Origin: Microbacterium memoriense
Lineage (GTDB): Bacteria; Actinomycetota; Actinomycetes; Actinomycetales; Microbacteriaceae
Length of the DNA: 64,000 nt
Direction: 5' to 3'
Assembly (NCBI RefSeq): GCF_025398275.1
Contig: NZ_JAODOR010000010.1
Coordinates: 1 to 64,000, forward strand
Notes under the pieces: generated by a model
What the model was told of the DNA's origin: nothing
Database searches by the model: none
What the model saw: only the letters and a program-made list of their open reading frames with translations
Shown here: positions 1-7,057 of the stretch, piece by piece
How positions within the stretch are numbered: position 1 is the first letter of the stretch
Layout: the number at the start of each line of letters is the position of its first letter
Program-made: the position numbers and the translations under genes

Positions 1-106
1 ATGCTCCCGAAGGTCGCTAGCCGCCCGAACGCCCGCTAGTCGGTCCTCCTACGCGACAGTCGGCGTCCCGTGATACCGACCCATGTCGACCACTGGGTGG
101 CAGCCC

Positions 107-790
107 TTAATGGCGCGTGGTGAACTCGAGTCGAATGTAGGCGAGGTCGTCGCGAGGGAGCACTGCTGTGAGGATCCCCCCGGTGGGCAGTTCTGCTCCT
201 ACGCAGTAGACGAACGGGTCGGTGTCGATCTCCGCCCCGATGACGTCGGAACCATCGATCCTCACGCTGATGCCGTGGCGAACGGCTCGTTCGGTTACAT
301 CGGGCGCCGGCGCATCCCAGAGGTTGCCCTCGAGTCCACGCTGCTGTCGATACCAGTTGGTCAGGATGTAGTTGGTGTGCTGCGCAAGCACGACGGTCAG
401 CGTGGTGTGCTCGTACGACTCGCGGAACCAGGTTGTCTTCACCGCCTCGGCCAGTTGCGGGTACCGCATCTGCTCGACCTGCTCGATGAGCCACTGCGGC
501 CGAGGCCATGGTGGCACCTCCTCGATCGCCGCTCGGGTCTGTTCGTCGAGCTCAGCCAGGTTGAGTGGGTCCGAACGATCGGAGGGGTTGCGCCAGAGGG
601 TGTAGCTGAGACTTGTTGACATCTCGAAGTACCCGGCACCGTCCTGACCGCCGCCAACTCCCGCGTTCGTCTCCTGAAGTGAGGGTTGCGGAGCGAGGCC
701 GACCACCGCAACCGGCATCAGCCTCACCTGATCTGTCTGCTCGACTCGCGGATCCGGCGCGTCCTCAGGAAGAACTTCAGCAAACCTCAT
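107..790 (-). CDS. Hypothetical soluble protein
   Basis: Protein of 227 residues with no family I recognise. There is no signal peptide and no membrane segment. The middle and C-terminal parts are rich in aromatic residues (WPRPQW near residue 95, NYILTNWYRQ near 140) and read like a folded soluble domain; the first 57 residues are of lower complexity. The start is uncertain: the ATG at 790 has only a weak GGGTG upstream, and an internal ATG at 622 would give a 171-residue protein beginning MSTSLSY. It is the last of a run of small leftward genes in the accessory-looking left end. No function is proposed. Confidence 0.55.
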   Translation of the reverse strand: MRFAEVLPEDAPDPRVEQTDQVRLMPVAVVGLAPQPSLQETNAGVGGGQDGAGYFEMSTSLSYTLWRNPSDRSDPLNLAELDEQTRAAIEEVPPWPRPQWLIEQVEQMRYPQLAEAVKTTWFRESYEHTTLTVVLAQHTNYILTNWYRQQRGLEGNLWDAPAPDVTERAVRHGISVRIDGSDVIGAEIDTDPFVYCVGAELPTGGILTAVLPRDDLAYIRLEFTTRH

Positions 791-860
791 CACCCGATTC
801 TGGACGGGCGCCTAGTAATGAGCAACAGACGGTTGCAGATGACCCCCGCCAGTCGGTGGT

Positions 861-1106
861 TCACCGGACGGCAGTGCGCTCCTTGACGAGGAGTGCCAGC
901 ACAAACACACCAACCGCGACGAGAGTCACGACCGCCGAGACGGCCATCACGGTTGCGTCGACGGGGAGCATCGCGCATCCCGCCGAGGTGTCCTCGTAGT
1001 CGCAACTGCGCCACGGCTGGAAGAAGTAGACGACGGTGACTATCGCCCCAACGAGTGCGACAAGCGCGCTCCCGGTAAGCAACCGCCCGCGCACCTTTTG
1101 CTCCAT
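861..1106 (-). CDS. Small two-helix membrane protein
   Basis: An 81-residue protein with two predicted membrane helices, about residues 9-30 and 53-75. They are joined by a short loop with two cysteines (CDYED and GCAML) that probably faces outside and could form a disulfide. The N-terminus is basic (MEQKVRGR) and the C-terminus is charged (KERTAVR), consistent with both ends in the cytoplasm. No family is recognised. The ATG at 1106 is the only sensible start. Confidence 0.65.
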   Translation of the reverse strand: MEQKVRGRLLTGSALVALVGAIVTVVYFFQPWRSCDYEDTSAGCAMLPVDATVMAVSAVVTLVAVGVFVLALLVKERTAVR

Positions 1107-1213
1107 GGTCCGAGACTACGACGAACCATCCCACAGTGCCCGCAACTCGGTCCTGGATGAGGCCGGATCAGGGCTCTTATCGCGCAGTCGGGACCCGGCA
1201 GCGGTCAGGCACG

Positions 1214-1417
1214 CTAGCGCAGGATGCGGATGTCGCCAGTGTTGCACAGAACAATGATCTGATCGCCGATCTGCACGACGTGCCACCCCTCGTCATCAAC
1301 TCGTTCTAAGACCTCTTCGAGGGACGCATATTTGTTGATGTCGTGGATGCTTCGCCGAACCACGCCGCCCGCGTGGGCCTGCTGAGCGCTGAACATCTGG
1401 TCGATCCATGAAGCCAT
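1214..1417 (-). CDS. Small hypothetical protein
   Basis: A 67-residue protein starting MASWIDQMFSAQQ. A longer in-frame reading to 1525 has an arginine-rich, non-protein-like N-terminus, so the ATG at 1417 was chosen. The C-terminal half (EGWHVVQIGDQIIVLCN) has the look of a short beta hairpin, of the kind seen in DUF4177-like proteins where a GW motif is followed by a hydrophobic strand; that resemblance is weak. No membrane segment or signal is visible. Function unknown. Confidence 0.5.
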   Translation of the reverse strand: MASWIDQMFSAQQAHAGGVVRRSIHDINKYASLEEVLERVDDEGWHVVQIGDQIIVLCNTGDIRILR

Positions 1418-1555
1418 GGGGTCAGGATGCCATGCGGTCCGCGATCGCCGGGTTTGACACGCCCTCGTGTCCGAGGGTGACGGCGCTGCCTCATATACGA
1501 CGAGCGCTCCCAAGCCGGTCCCCACCCGAACACACCAGCGTCCGCTGCTTTGTAC

Positions 1556-1951
1556 CTATTTTCGGCCGACCCAGACGTTCTCGGAGATCATTTCGCGATC
1601 TTCCCCGCCTCGATAGTTGATCTCGGCCTGAACATGAGCGGTGTTGCTGATCGGGACGGACACATAGTCCCCCGGCCCACAATGCGTGCTCTGCCAAACG
1701 TCATCGAGAACGAGCGAAAGGCAAAGCGTCTCACTGTCGTCAGATGCGCGCGCGAGATAAACGTCGTACTCATCTGCCATTCCGACGTAACGAAGAGTCG
1801 CGACGTCGATCTTGTCGGCGGACCCGTCGACGACAGAATCTGGCCGATCCGCTGCAGTCTGCTCCCGCGCAAACTCGGCCGGAGGCGAGCACGATGTCAA
1901 CAGCAGTACGGTCGCGACCAGGGTCGATGCCAGCAAGCGTCGTGAACTCAT
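1556..1951 (-). CDS. Putative lipoprotein
   Basis: A 131-residue protein with a type II signal peptide: basic MSSRR, hydrophobic LLASTLVATVLLL, then a lipobox LTSC with the acylated cysteine at residue 21. The mature part is a small domain with two further cysteines (ETLCLSL and THCGPGD) and a probable beta-rich fold. It is expected to be anchored on the outer face of the membrane. No family is recognised. It lies immediately downstream of the frameshifted secreted-protein gene that starts at 2515, and the two may once have been an operon. Confidence 0.75.
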   Translation of the reverse strand: MSSRRLLASTLVATVLLLTSCSPPAEFAREQTAADRPDSVVDGSADKIDVATLRYVGMADEYDVYLARASDDSETLCLSLVLDDVWQSTHCGPGDYVSVPISNTAHVQAEINYRGGEDREMISENVWVGRK

Positions 1952-1954
1952 AAG

Positions 1955-2515
1955 CCGAAATGTACATGGCTACCCGCCGAAGATCACGAGGGTTCCTGCG
2001 CTCTCGCGACCCTCCGCGGCCATGTTTCGTAGCCGTGAAAATGAGAATGGCTCGCTCAAAGAGCGAACCAAGGCGTTTCATCCCGTCGACCGCGGTCCAG
2101 GACGAAGTTAGCCCGCGCCTGCCCGCGAGCCGGTCGTTCAGCGACCTGGAGACAAGCGGCATCTCGCTCGCCTCTATCGCAGCGGTGAGGTCGGCCGCGA
2201 CTTCGTCGGCCGCGGCGTTGTCGTGCGTTACCCATACCGCCGTGTAGAGCCTCGCGGATGCAGACCCGCGTTGGCGAATGCGCACGATGGCGCAGGTGCC
2301 GCACCGAGGTCTCCGATCACAGCAGGCTGACTTGACACGTCTACCTGGCGGTCCACGGCGCCCGTCCCGGTTTGGAGAAGCACAGCGTCTACGATCGCCG
2401 CCGAACAGCGCTCGTCGACGATCGGTGCAGCGTAGCTCGCGATTGAGCAGGTGAGCGCTCCGAACGTCAACACGACTGCTGCGACCCGACGCCATTGCAG
2501 GCGGGTCCGTCTCAT
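1955..2515 (-). pseudogene. Frameshifted secreted-protein gene
   Basis: Two leftward frames seem to be parts of one gene. The first starts at 2515 with a signal-like N-terminus (MRRTRLQWRR, then AVVLTFGALTCSIASYA) and ends at 2228 in low-quality sequence. From about 2280 a second frame continues with convincing protein sequence (SARLYTAVWVTHDN, AADEVAADLTAAIEASEMP), so a one-base shift near 2265-2285 would join them into a product of roughly 180 residues. The 3' end is unclear because the second frame runs on towards the lipoprotein start at 1951. This may be a genuine inactivating frameshift or a sequencing error. No family is recognised. Confidence 0.45.
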
Positions 2516-2562
2516 GAATCGGAACGTACCTTATGCGGCGCAGGCCGGCGTGATTCGGGAGG

Positions 2563-2859
2563 TCAGGCCGGGATCAGGCGCTCGACGCGTGCGAGGTCCG
2601 CGTCATGCTCGTCGTGCTCGAGTTCGATGTCGAAGTCGTTCTGGATGTTGAGCCAGTAGCGCTCCGAGAGCCCGAACGCACGAGAAAGCCGTAGTGCGGT
2701 ATCGGTGGTGATCCGCCGCTTGCCGCGGATGATCTCGCTGAGCCTGGTCTGCGGCAGGCCGGTCGCCTGCGCGAGGCGGTAGGCCGTGATCCCTAGCGGC
2801 TCGAGGAACTCGGTCTGGAGAATCTCACCCGGGGTGATCGGGTCGTGTGCCTTCGTCAT
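2563..2859 (-). CDS. higA: HigA-family antitoxin (XRE HTH)
   Basis: A 98-residue antitoxin of the HigA/VapI family. It begins ITPGEILQTEFLEPLGI, the hallmark N-terminus of this family, followed by a helix-turn-helix at about residues 24-50 (ITAYRLAQATGLPQTRLSEI) and the closing YWLNIQNDFD segment. It binds and neutralises the toxin encoded just upstream and normally represses the shared promoter. The gene follows higB on the same strand after a 13-bp gap, the toxin-first order typical of hig loci. The start at 2859 is chosen because the family motif begins ten residues in and an upstream extension has no protein character. Confidence 0.9.
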   Translation of the reverse strand: MTKAHDPITPGEILQTEFLEPLGITAYRLAQATGLPQTRLSEIIRGKRRITTDTALRLSRAFGLSERYWLNIQNDFDIELEHDEHDADLARVERLIPA

Positions 2860-2872
2860 CGGTGGTCCCTCC

Positions 2873-3154
2873 TCAGTGGTAGTCGACGATCTGGACGTCG
2901 GCCGGGCCGGCCGACGTCCAGACGAAGCAGATGCGGTACTGGTCGTTGATACGAATCGAGTGCTGTCCGTCGCGGTCGCCAGCCAGCTTCTCGAGCCGGT
3001 TGCCCGGCGGGATGCGCAGGTCGTTGATTGTCTCGGCGGCGTTGAGTAGGCGGAGCTTCTTCTGTGCCGCGCGTTGCAGTTCCTGCCCGAATTGCCGGAC
3101 ATGCTCGCGCGCCCAGACTTTGCGCGTCGCCTCGTCCGCGAGAGACTGGATCAC
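2873..3154 (-). CDS. higB: HigB/RelE-family mRNA-cleaving toxin
   Basis: A 93-residue toxin of the HigB (plasmid maintenance killer) branch of the RelE superfamily, known to cut mRNA at the ribosome. Family marks are the central RIPPGNRLEKLAGD segment, HSIRINDQYRICFVW, and the C-terminal DVQIVDYH. A GTG start at 3154 gives the usual length; an upstream extension to 3382 is arginine-rich and not convincing. A GGTGGA lies directly before this GTG, closer than ideal, so the exact start is not certain. It is paired with the antitoxin gene at 2563-2859, and both look intact. Confidence 0.87.
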   Translation of the reverse strand: MIQSLADEATRKVWAREHVRQFGQELQRAAQKKLRLLNAAETINDLRIPPGNRLEKLAGDRDGQHSIRINDQYRICFVWTSAGPADVQIVDYH

Positions 3155-3348
3155 TCCACCATGATAACGCGAGCCGATAGTATCGGCAAGCGTCAGTGGG
3201 TGAACGGGCGCGCGGTGACGGGTCCCCTCGTCGCGGCGGGGTCCCTGTCGGCGACGCTCCTGCAAGAGCCTGGCCATCGTCTCGAATACCCCGCCCGGGC
3301 GAGTGCGCGATCGCGGGAGGACCAACGGGCGCCGATCACGACGCTCCA

Positions 3349-3384
3349 GTGCACACATAGGTGCACACATCCCGGTGCACACAT
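3349..3384. repeat. Three direct GTGCACACAT repeats
   Basis: The decamer GTGCACACAT occurs at 3349-3358, 3361-3370 and 3375-3384 with gaps of 2 and 4 bases. A related copy (ATGCACACAT) sits at 14494-14503, close to the other end of the island. Clustered short direct repeats beside an attachment core are typical of arm-type binding sites for tyrosine integrases, so that role is inferred. The left cluster lies just outside the tRNA-derived repeat, so it may belong to an older or neighbouring element. Confidence 0.55.
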
Positions 3385-3523
3385 CCGCTCTGATCGGACT
3401 TTGGTAGACAGCCGGTCGCGACGAAAGGCCGCGGATTCACGCGGAAGTCACTCGACATCGCCGCGGACAGCGAATCAGACGCTGACCAGGCCGAATCAGA
3501 CGGCGACAGCACCTTGGAAAACA

Positions 3524-3543
3524 CGAAAACCCGCGGGTTTTCG
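3524..3543. terminator. Palindrome matching tRNA-Arg terminator
   Basis: A 20-bp perfect palindrome (CGAAAACCCG/CGGGTTTTCG). It corresponds to the arms of the terminator hairpin at 14566-14595 behind tRNA-Arg, but lacks that hairpin's central bases. It lies just beyond the displaced tRNA fragment, as expected for the original downstream flank of the tRNA gene. Confidence 0.55.
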
Positions 3544-3548
3544 TTTGC

Positions 3549-3607
3549 ACTGTCTCAACACAGTGTGCGCCCGAAGGGACTCGAACCCCTAACCTTCTGA
3601 TCCGTAG
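3549..3607 (-). repeat. Left attachment repeat with tRNA-Arg 3' fragment
   Basis: A 59-bp sequence identical to 14602-14660 in the same orientation. Bases 3566-3607 are the last 42 bases of a tRNA-Arg gene, from the anticodon loop through the T arm to the discriminator base. Sequence right of 3607 diverges completely. This is the displaced tRNA end expected when an element integrates into a tRNA gene and rebuilds it with its own copy. The intact gene is at 14619-14691, so the integrated segment lies between the two repeats. Confidence 0.9.
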
Positions 3608-3720
3608 ACCGAACGGTAGACGCGGGGATCCCCGTCGTTCTGCGGGTTCAGGGGCGTGAGGAACGAACTGGTGACAACTGATCGTTAGTGCCGGGAGGTG
3701 CTAGCGGGAAGGATGTCATC

Positions 3721-4026
3721 ATGCCCGGTCCCGATCCCCAAGAGTTCCGCGAGGACGTCGTCGCGGTTGCAAGACGCCGTGAGAGCGGCGTCACCATCAA
3801 GCAGGTCGCCACTGACTTCGGTGTCAGCGAAGCGACGTTGCAGAACTGGCTCCGTCAAGCCGATGTCGAGGAGGGCAACCGACCCGGTGAGACCGCCGCG
3901 GATGCTGCCGAGGCACGCGAGCTGAAGAAGCGGATCCGTTTGCTCGAGCAGGAAAACGAAGTGCTCCGAAAGGCGGCGGCGTATCTGTCCCAGGCGAATC
4001 TGAAACTCGGTGGCTCCCCAAAATGA
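3721..4026 (+). CDS. IS3-family transposase OrfA
   Basis: A 101-residue OrfA. It carries an N-terminal helix-turn-helix (VTIKQVATDFGVSEATLQNWL, about residues 22-42) that recognises the IS ends, and a C-terminal leucine-zipper-like coiled coil (RELKKRIRLLEQENEVLRKA) that pairs with OrfAB. The ATG at 3721 is used because the upstream in-frame start at 3688 adds glycine-rich residues without family similarity. The last codon and stop overlap the orfB start as ATGA (4023-4026). Confidence 0.88.
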   Translation: MPGPDPQEFREDVVAVARRRESGVTIKQVATDFGVSEATLQNWLRQADVEEGNRPGETAADAAEARELKKRIRLLEQENEVLRKAAAYLSQANLKLGGSPK

Positions 4027-4901
4027 CGTACCCGCTCGTATCTGAGCTCGCCGACGCGGGAATTCCCGTGACGGTGTCGTGCCGGGTTCTCAAGCTCGCA
4101 AGACAGCCCTACTACCGGTGGCGCAACGCTCCAGTCCGAGACGCGGACCTCCTCCGCGCGCACCGCATCAACGCATTGCGTGATGCCCACGATGACGACC
4201 CCACATTCGGATACCGATACCTGGCAGATGAGGCGCGGCGGGCCGGCTGGCGGATGAGCCGGCGCACGGCGTGGAAGCTGTGCTCGCAGGCGGGGATCCT
4301 CTCGTCCGCGCAACGCCGCCGGCGGGGAAAGGGTAAGAAGGCCGGCCCGCCGGTGTTCGATGACCATGTCAAACGACAATTCCGTGCCGACGCCCCGAAC
4401 CGGGTTCGGCTCACGGATATCACGGAGCATTGGACGAGCGAAGGCAAGCTCTACTGTTGCGCGATCAAAGACGTTCACTCGAACCGGATCGTCGGGTACT
4501 CGATCTCGGGTCGGATGACCGCGAAGCTCGCCGTCGACGCGCTCCGCAACGCCGTCACCCGCCGCGGTGACGTCGCCGGATGCATCCTGCACGCCGATCG
4601 GGGCAGCCAGTTCCGTAGCCGCGCGATGGCCCGCGAGCTGCGCCGTCACGACATGGTCGGATCGATGGGTCGCGTCGGCGCGGCCGGAGACAACGCGGCT
4701 ATGGAGAGCTTCTGGTCTCTCGTCCAAACGAACGTGCTCAACCAGCAGCGATGGGAGACCCGGCAGGAGCTGCGACTCGCGATCGTGGCCTGGATCGAGC
4801 GGAAGTATCACCGGCAGCGAGCCCAGGACGCCCTCGGCGGCTTGACGCCGATCGAGTTCGAAGCGAAGCTAACCGAACAGCCGCTCACCCTCGCGGCCTA
4901 A
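4023..4901 (+). CDS. IS3-family transposase OrfB (DDE integrase)
   Basis: A 292-residue OrfB with the retroviral-integrase core of IS3 transposases. The N-terminal part has the HTH_21-type motif YRYLADEARRAGW; the catalytic triad is visible as D in RLTDITEH, D in LHADRGSQF and E in NAAMESFWS, and the family tail YHRQRAQDALGGLTPIEFE is present. The frame is intact and full length, so the element may be active. It overlaps orfA by 4 bases (ATGA), which allows coupled translation; classical IS3 elements make an OrfAB fusion by frameshifting, and a run CCCCAAAATGA lies at the junction. Confidence 0.9.
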   Translation: MTYPLVSELADAGIPVTVSCRVLKLARQPYYRWRNAPVRDADLLRAHRINALRDAHDDDPTFGYRYLADEARRAGWRMSRRTAWKLCSQAGILSSAQRRRRGKGKKAGPPVFDDHVKRQFRADAPNRVRLTDITEHWTSEGKLYCCAIKDVHSNRIVGYSISGRMTAKLAVDALRNAVTRRGDVAGCILHADRGSQFRSRAMARELRRHDMVGSMGRVGAAGDNAAMESFWSLVQTNVLNQQRWETRQELRLAIVAWIERKYHRQRAQDALGGLTPIEFEAKLTEQPLTLAA

Positions 4902-4939
4902 ACCACACCTGTCACCGATTCGTTCCTCACGCCCTTGCA

Positions 4940-5128
4940 ATCGCAGGTCCCGTCGGCGGTGCGGTCGGTGCGGGCATCTGCGCCGTCGCTGGTGTCGGTC
5001 TGGTGCTCAATGCGTCGAATGCTTACAACGCCGGCCGCTGCCTTGAATGGTGGATCCAGTTCGTCCCCCTCGGATTCGGAGTAGCCTTCCAGTGGTACGG
5101 GACCTACGCCGGAGGCTACTGCAGATGA
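4940..5128 (+). pseudogene. 3' part of a small peptide gene cut by the IS
   Basis: The open frame runs straight out of the right end of the IS. It encodes about 62 residues: a glycine-rich helix (GPVGGAVGAGICAVAGVG) followed by an aromatic, cysteine-containing tail (RCLEWWIQFVPLGFGVAFQW, ending GGYCR). No start codon or ribosome site survives. Glycine-zipper helices with a short Cys/aromatic tail occur in unmodified bacteriocins and other small secreted peptides, but no family is identified. The stop overlaps the start of the next gene as ATGA, so the two were translated together. Confidence 0.5.
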
Positions 5129-5355
5129 CGAACACGGTGAACGTGCGGCAACCACTCGCTGATTGGCGCTGGTGGGCAGGGTTCGCCGCTCTTGTGGTCG
5201 TCGCGTTCCTCGGCGGCTGGGGATTGTTCCGGCTGGGCTTCGACTCGGGCGCCGCCGGGCTGATCGCCTCAGCGCCCCTGCTTGTGTTCGCGATGCTCAC
5301 GATTGTGTGGCGCCGACGAGCGTTGAGCTCAGTCCCGCGCCGACGCAGCAGCTGA
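5125..5355 (+). CDS. Small two-helix membrane protein
   Basis: A 76-residue protein starting MTNTVNVRQPLADWRWW. It has two predicted membrane helices (about residues 16-36 and 43-62) and a basic C-terminus (WRRRALSSVPRRRSS). The ATG overlaps the stop of the truncated peptide gene, so it was the second gene of a coupled pair. A small secreted peptide followed by a small membrane protein is the usual layout of a bacteriocin and its immunity protein, but this is inference. With the first gene broken it may lack its natural promoter and depend on the IS. Confidence 0.6.
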   Translation: MTNTVNVRQPLADWRWWAGFAALVVVAFLGGWGLFRLGFDSGAAGLIASAPLLVFAMLTIVWRRRALSSVPRRRSS

Positions 5356-5368
5356 ACGAACGGATCGC

Positions 5369-5408
5369 ATGCCCCGTCCTTGAGCGGCGACGCTCAGGGA
5401 CGGGGCAT
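5369..5408. terminator. Strong stem-loop terminator
   Basis: A 17-bp near-perfect stem (ATGCCCCGTCCTTGAGC against GCTCAGGGACGGGGCAT) with a 6-base loop, 14 bp after the stop of the small membrane protein. It lies between rightward and leftward genes and can act for the rightward transcript; there is no long T run. Confidence 0.7.
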
Positions 5409-5745
5409 CTACCGTCAACTGCTTGCGACTACGGGACACGCATCAGTCCGCGGCGTCGTCGACCAGTTGAGCATCGCTGCACCGCAGGTGCAGCCATGTA
5501 GCGCATGCGAACCCCGGCGAAAATGTGCCGGCAGCAGCGGTGTGCCGGTCCCGACGTAGATGGTGACCCCTTGAAGCAGCTCCCCGGTCGATGCCTCATC
5601 CCTAAACGAGCATCACGCGTAAGCGGGTGTTAGCGCTCGTCGCGGATCCTTGAACGGATGCACCTGGCCGTGTGGTGCTGGCGGGCCCCGGCGCGTCCGG
5701 GAGAGGTCGCGAAGGATGTTCGGAGACCCCACCGGCCAGGCGAAA
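5409..5745. other. Gene-free stretch in the island
   Basis: No credible gene is seen. The only notable item is GTGTTAGCGCTC at 5627-5638, which resembles the LacI-type operators in front of the arabinose operon but has no promoter-proximal gene and is probably chance. The neighbouring leftward gene ends at 5746. Confidence 0.4.
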
Positions 5746-6429
5746 TCACAGGAGCGCGGCTAGTCGCTTCTTGCCGACGTTCTGTTGGACGACCCAGGCA
5801 ATGTCGGCATCGGTGGTGTCAAGAGCACGGAAGGCTCGGAGTCCTTCAGCGGGCGAGGCGGCCACCGCGATGCTCCAGCAATAGCCCAGCGCTTGGCGCA
5901 GAGCGCGTGCACCCGACGCTCGACGCTGCTGGGGAACAAGCTCGGCGTAGTGCGCGGTGACACGACCACACACCCTGAGCGCTGCAGCCGCAGTCGCTTC
6001 CGAGTGGAGCAGCCGGGGCTCGCAGATGGAGGCGACCGCAGCGCGCTGCACGAGTGGCCCCTCGTCGTTTGCCCACGCCCGCGTGATCTCAATGATCGCG
6101 TCGGGGCTGACGCTTCCTAACACTTGGACGCCTAGCGCGACTCCTTCTCTTACCCGCCATCGGGCATCCGCGGCGAGACGGCGGGCGCGTGCCTCGCAGG
6201 TCGGATCTTCGCCCCGTCGGGCGAGGATGGCGGCGGCGCACATCGCGGTGTATTCGCCGCCATCTGCGATGAGCAGATCGACAATCTGCAGGCTCGCGTA
6301 ACCGGCCACGGCAACAACGAGAGGGAGATTTGCGCGGGGTCCGGGGAGGCCCGAGTTCCGCACGAGAAAGGGAACCCAATCTCTCTCACCCAGGCTCTCG
6401 AACCCCACGGACCACGCGTCGGCGTCCAC
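5746..6429 (-). CDS. HEAT-like repeat protein
   Basis: A 227-residue, almost wholly alpha-helical soluble protein. Repeated helix pairs (for example DARWRVREGVALGVQVLGSV near 88-107, then GPLVQRAAVASICEPRLL near 123-140, and ADIAWVVQQNVGKKRLAALL at the C-terminus) are typical of HEAT or AlkD-like DNA-alkylation-repair scaffolds. I do not see enough to claim glycosylase activity. It follows the membrane-protein gene at 6436 by 6 bp on the same strand, so the two form an operon. Confidence 0.65.
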   Translation of the reverse strand: MDADAWSVGFESLGERDWVPFLVRNSGLPGPRANLPLVVAVAGYASLQIVDLLIADGGEYTAMCAAAILARRGEDPTCEARARRLAADARWRVREGVALGVQVLGSVSPDAIIEITRAWANDEGPLVQRAAVASICEPRLLHSEATAAAALRVCGRVTAHYAELVPQQRRASGARALRQALGYCWSIAVAASPAEGLRAFRALDTTDADIAWVVQQNVGKKRLAALL

Positions 6430-6435
6430 TGTGTG

Positions 6436-6861
6436 TCATAGCCGATCTCGAGCAAGGAGAGGCGAGGGCCACGCGCCGAGCGCGAGCACCCCCACAACAA
6501 CCTGCGCCAGCCCTGAAGCAAAGAACACCCCGTGTAAAGGGGACCAGACGAGCATCATCGCGATCTCTGCAAAAATCCACGTCATCATGACCAGCCCGGC
6601 AGCAACGCTCATCCCGGGGGCAAGTCGAAAGTGCCCGTGCAACGCGAAAAGCGCCAGCGCCTGGGTCCCCCCGACGACGACCCCCAGGAGTAAGCCCGGC
6701 CAAAGGAAACTGTCGAACGGAGTACCGTTCAGCCACTGTGCTGGGATCCCCATCCCCTCGAAGGCGACCAGACCCACCGCCCCGACCATCGCCGAGAGGA
6801 GGTTGAACCACGCCGAGACATTCAGAAAGAAGCGGAGCAATCGGTGCCCGGAACCGCGCAT
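6436..6861 (-). CDS. Four-helix membrane protein
   Basis: A 141-residue integral membrane protein with four hydrophobic helices, roughly residues 8-30, 48-72, 78-100 and 108-130. The start MRGSGHRLLRFF at 6861 puts a basic stretch before the first helix; an upstream in-frame start at 6969 adds unconvincing sequence. It is the first gene of a two-gene operon with the HEAT-like protein 6 bp downstream. No family is recognised. Confidence 0.65.
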   Translation of the reverse strand: MRGSGHRLLRFFLNVSAWFNLLSAMVGAVGLVAFEGMGIPAQWLNGTPFDSFLWPGLLLGVVVGGTQALALFALHGHFRLAPGMSVAAGLVMMTWIFAEIAMMLVWSPLHGVFFASGLAQVVVGVLALGAWPSPLLARDRL

Positions 6862-7057
6862 GAAACCGACCGTACGCCTCCCTATAGCAGGAACGCTCCC
6901 CCACGACCGTAAGTAATCGACATCACCGCCGGGCCCACGGCAAACCACCGTGAATTGTCCGGATAGCAACCCGTTGCGCCGCGTGTGTCACAGATTTGAT
7001 CACGAGCCCGCGCCGCGTGGATGACGCTCGCTCGCGGAGTCGGGCGCCGCGATGCGC

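Larger units (their letters stand above)
3155..3548. other. Non-coding stretch before island end
   Basis: No credible gene is seen on either strand. The stretch holds three direct copies of GTGCACACAT (3349-3384), two copies of CGAATCAGACG (3471-3481 and 3492-3502) and a palindrome that matches the arms of the tRNA-Arg terminator (3524-3543). The higBA promoter must lie at its left side, because higB is the first gene of that pair. Confidence 0.5.
3647..4939 (+). mobile_element. IS3-family insertion sequence
   Basis: About 1.29 kb with overlapping orfA and orfB transposase genes and imperfect terminal inverted repeats of about 30 bp (3647-3676 and 4910-4939). The shared core is GGGCGTGAGGAACGAA followed, after a 2-base difference, by GGTGACA. 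The flanking bases do not match as a target duplication (GGG on the left, ATC on the right). It lies 39 bp inside the left attachment repeat and cuts the 5' end off a small peptide gene (4940-5128). The missing target repeat and lost 5' half suggest an adjacent deletion after insertion. Confidence 0.85.

Noticed and set aside
107..3154. A complete phage in the left end
   Set aside because: No capsid, terminase, portal or tail genes are seen; only small proteins, a lipoprotein and higBA.
3349..3384. The decamer repeats as a CRISPR array
   Set aside because: Units are only 10 bp with 2-4 bp gaps, no spacers of the right length and no cas genes.
5627..5638. GTGTTAGCGCTC as a LacI operator
   Set aside because: It is only half symmetric, has no promoter-proximal gene and lies in a gene-free stretch.
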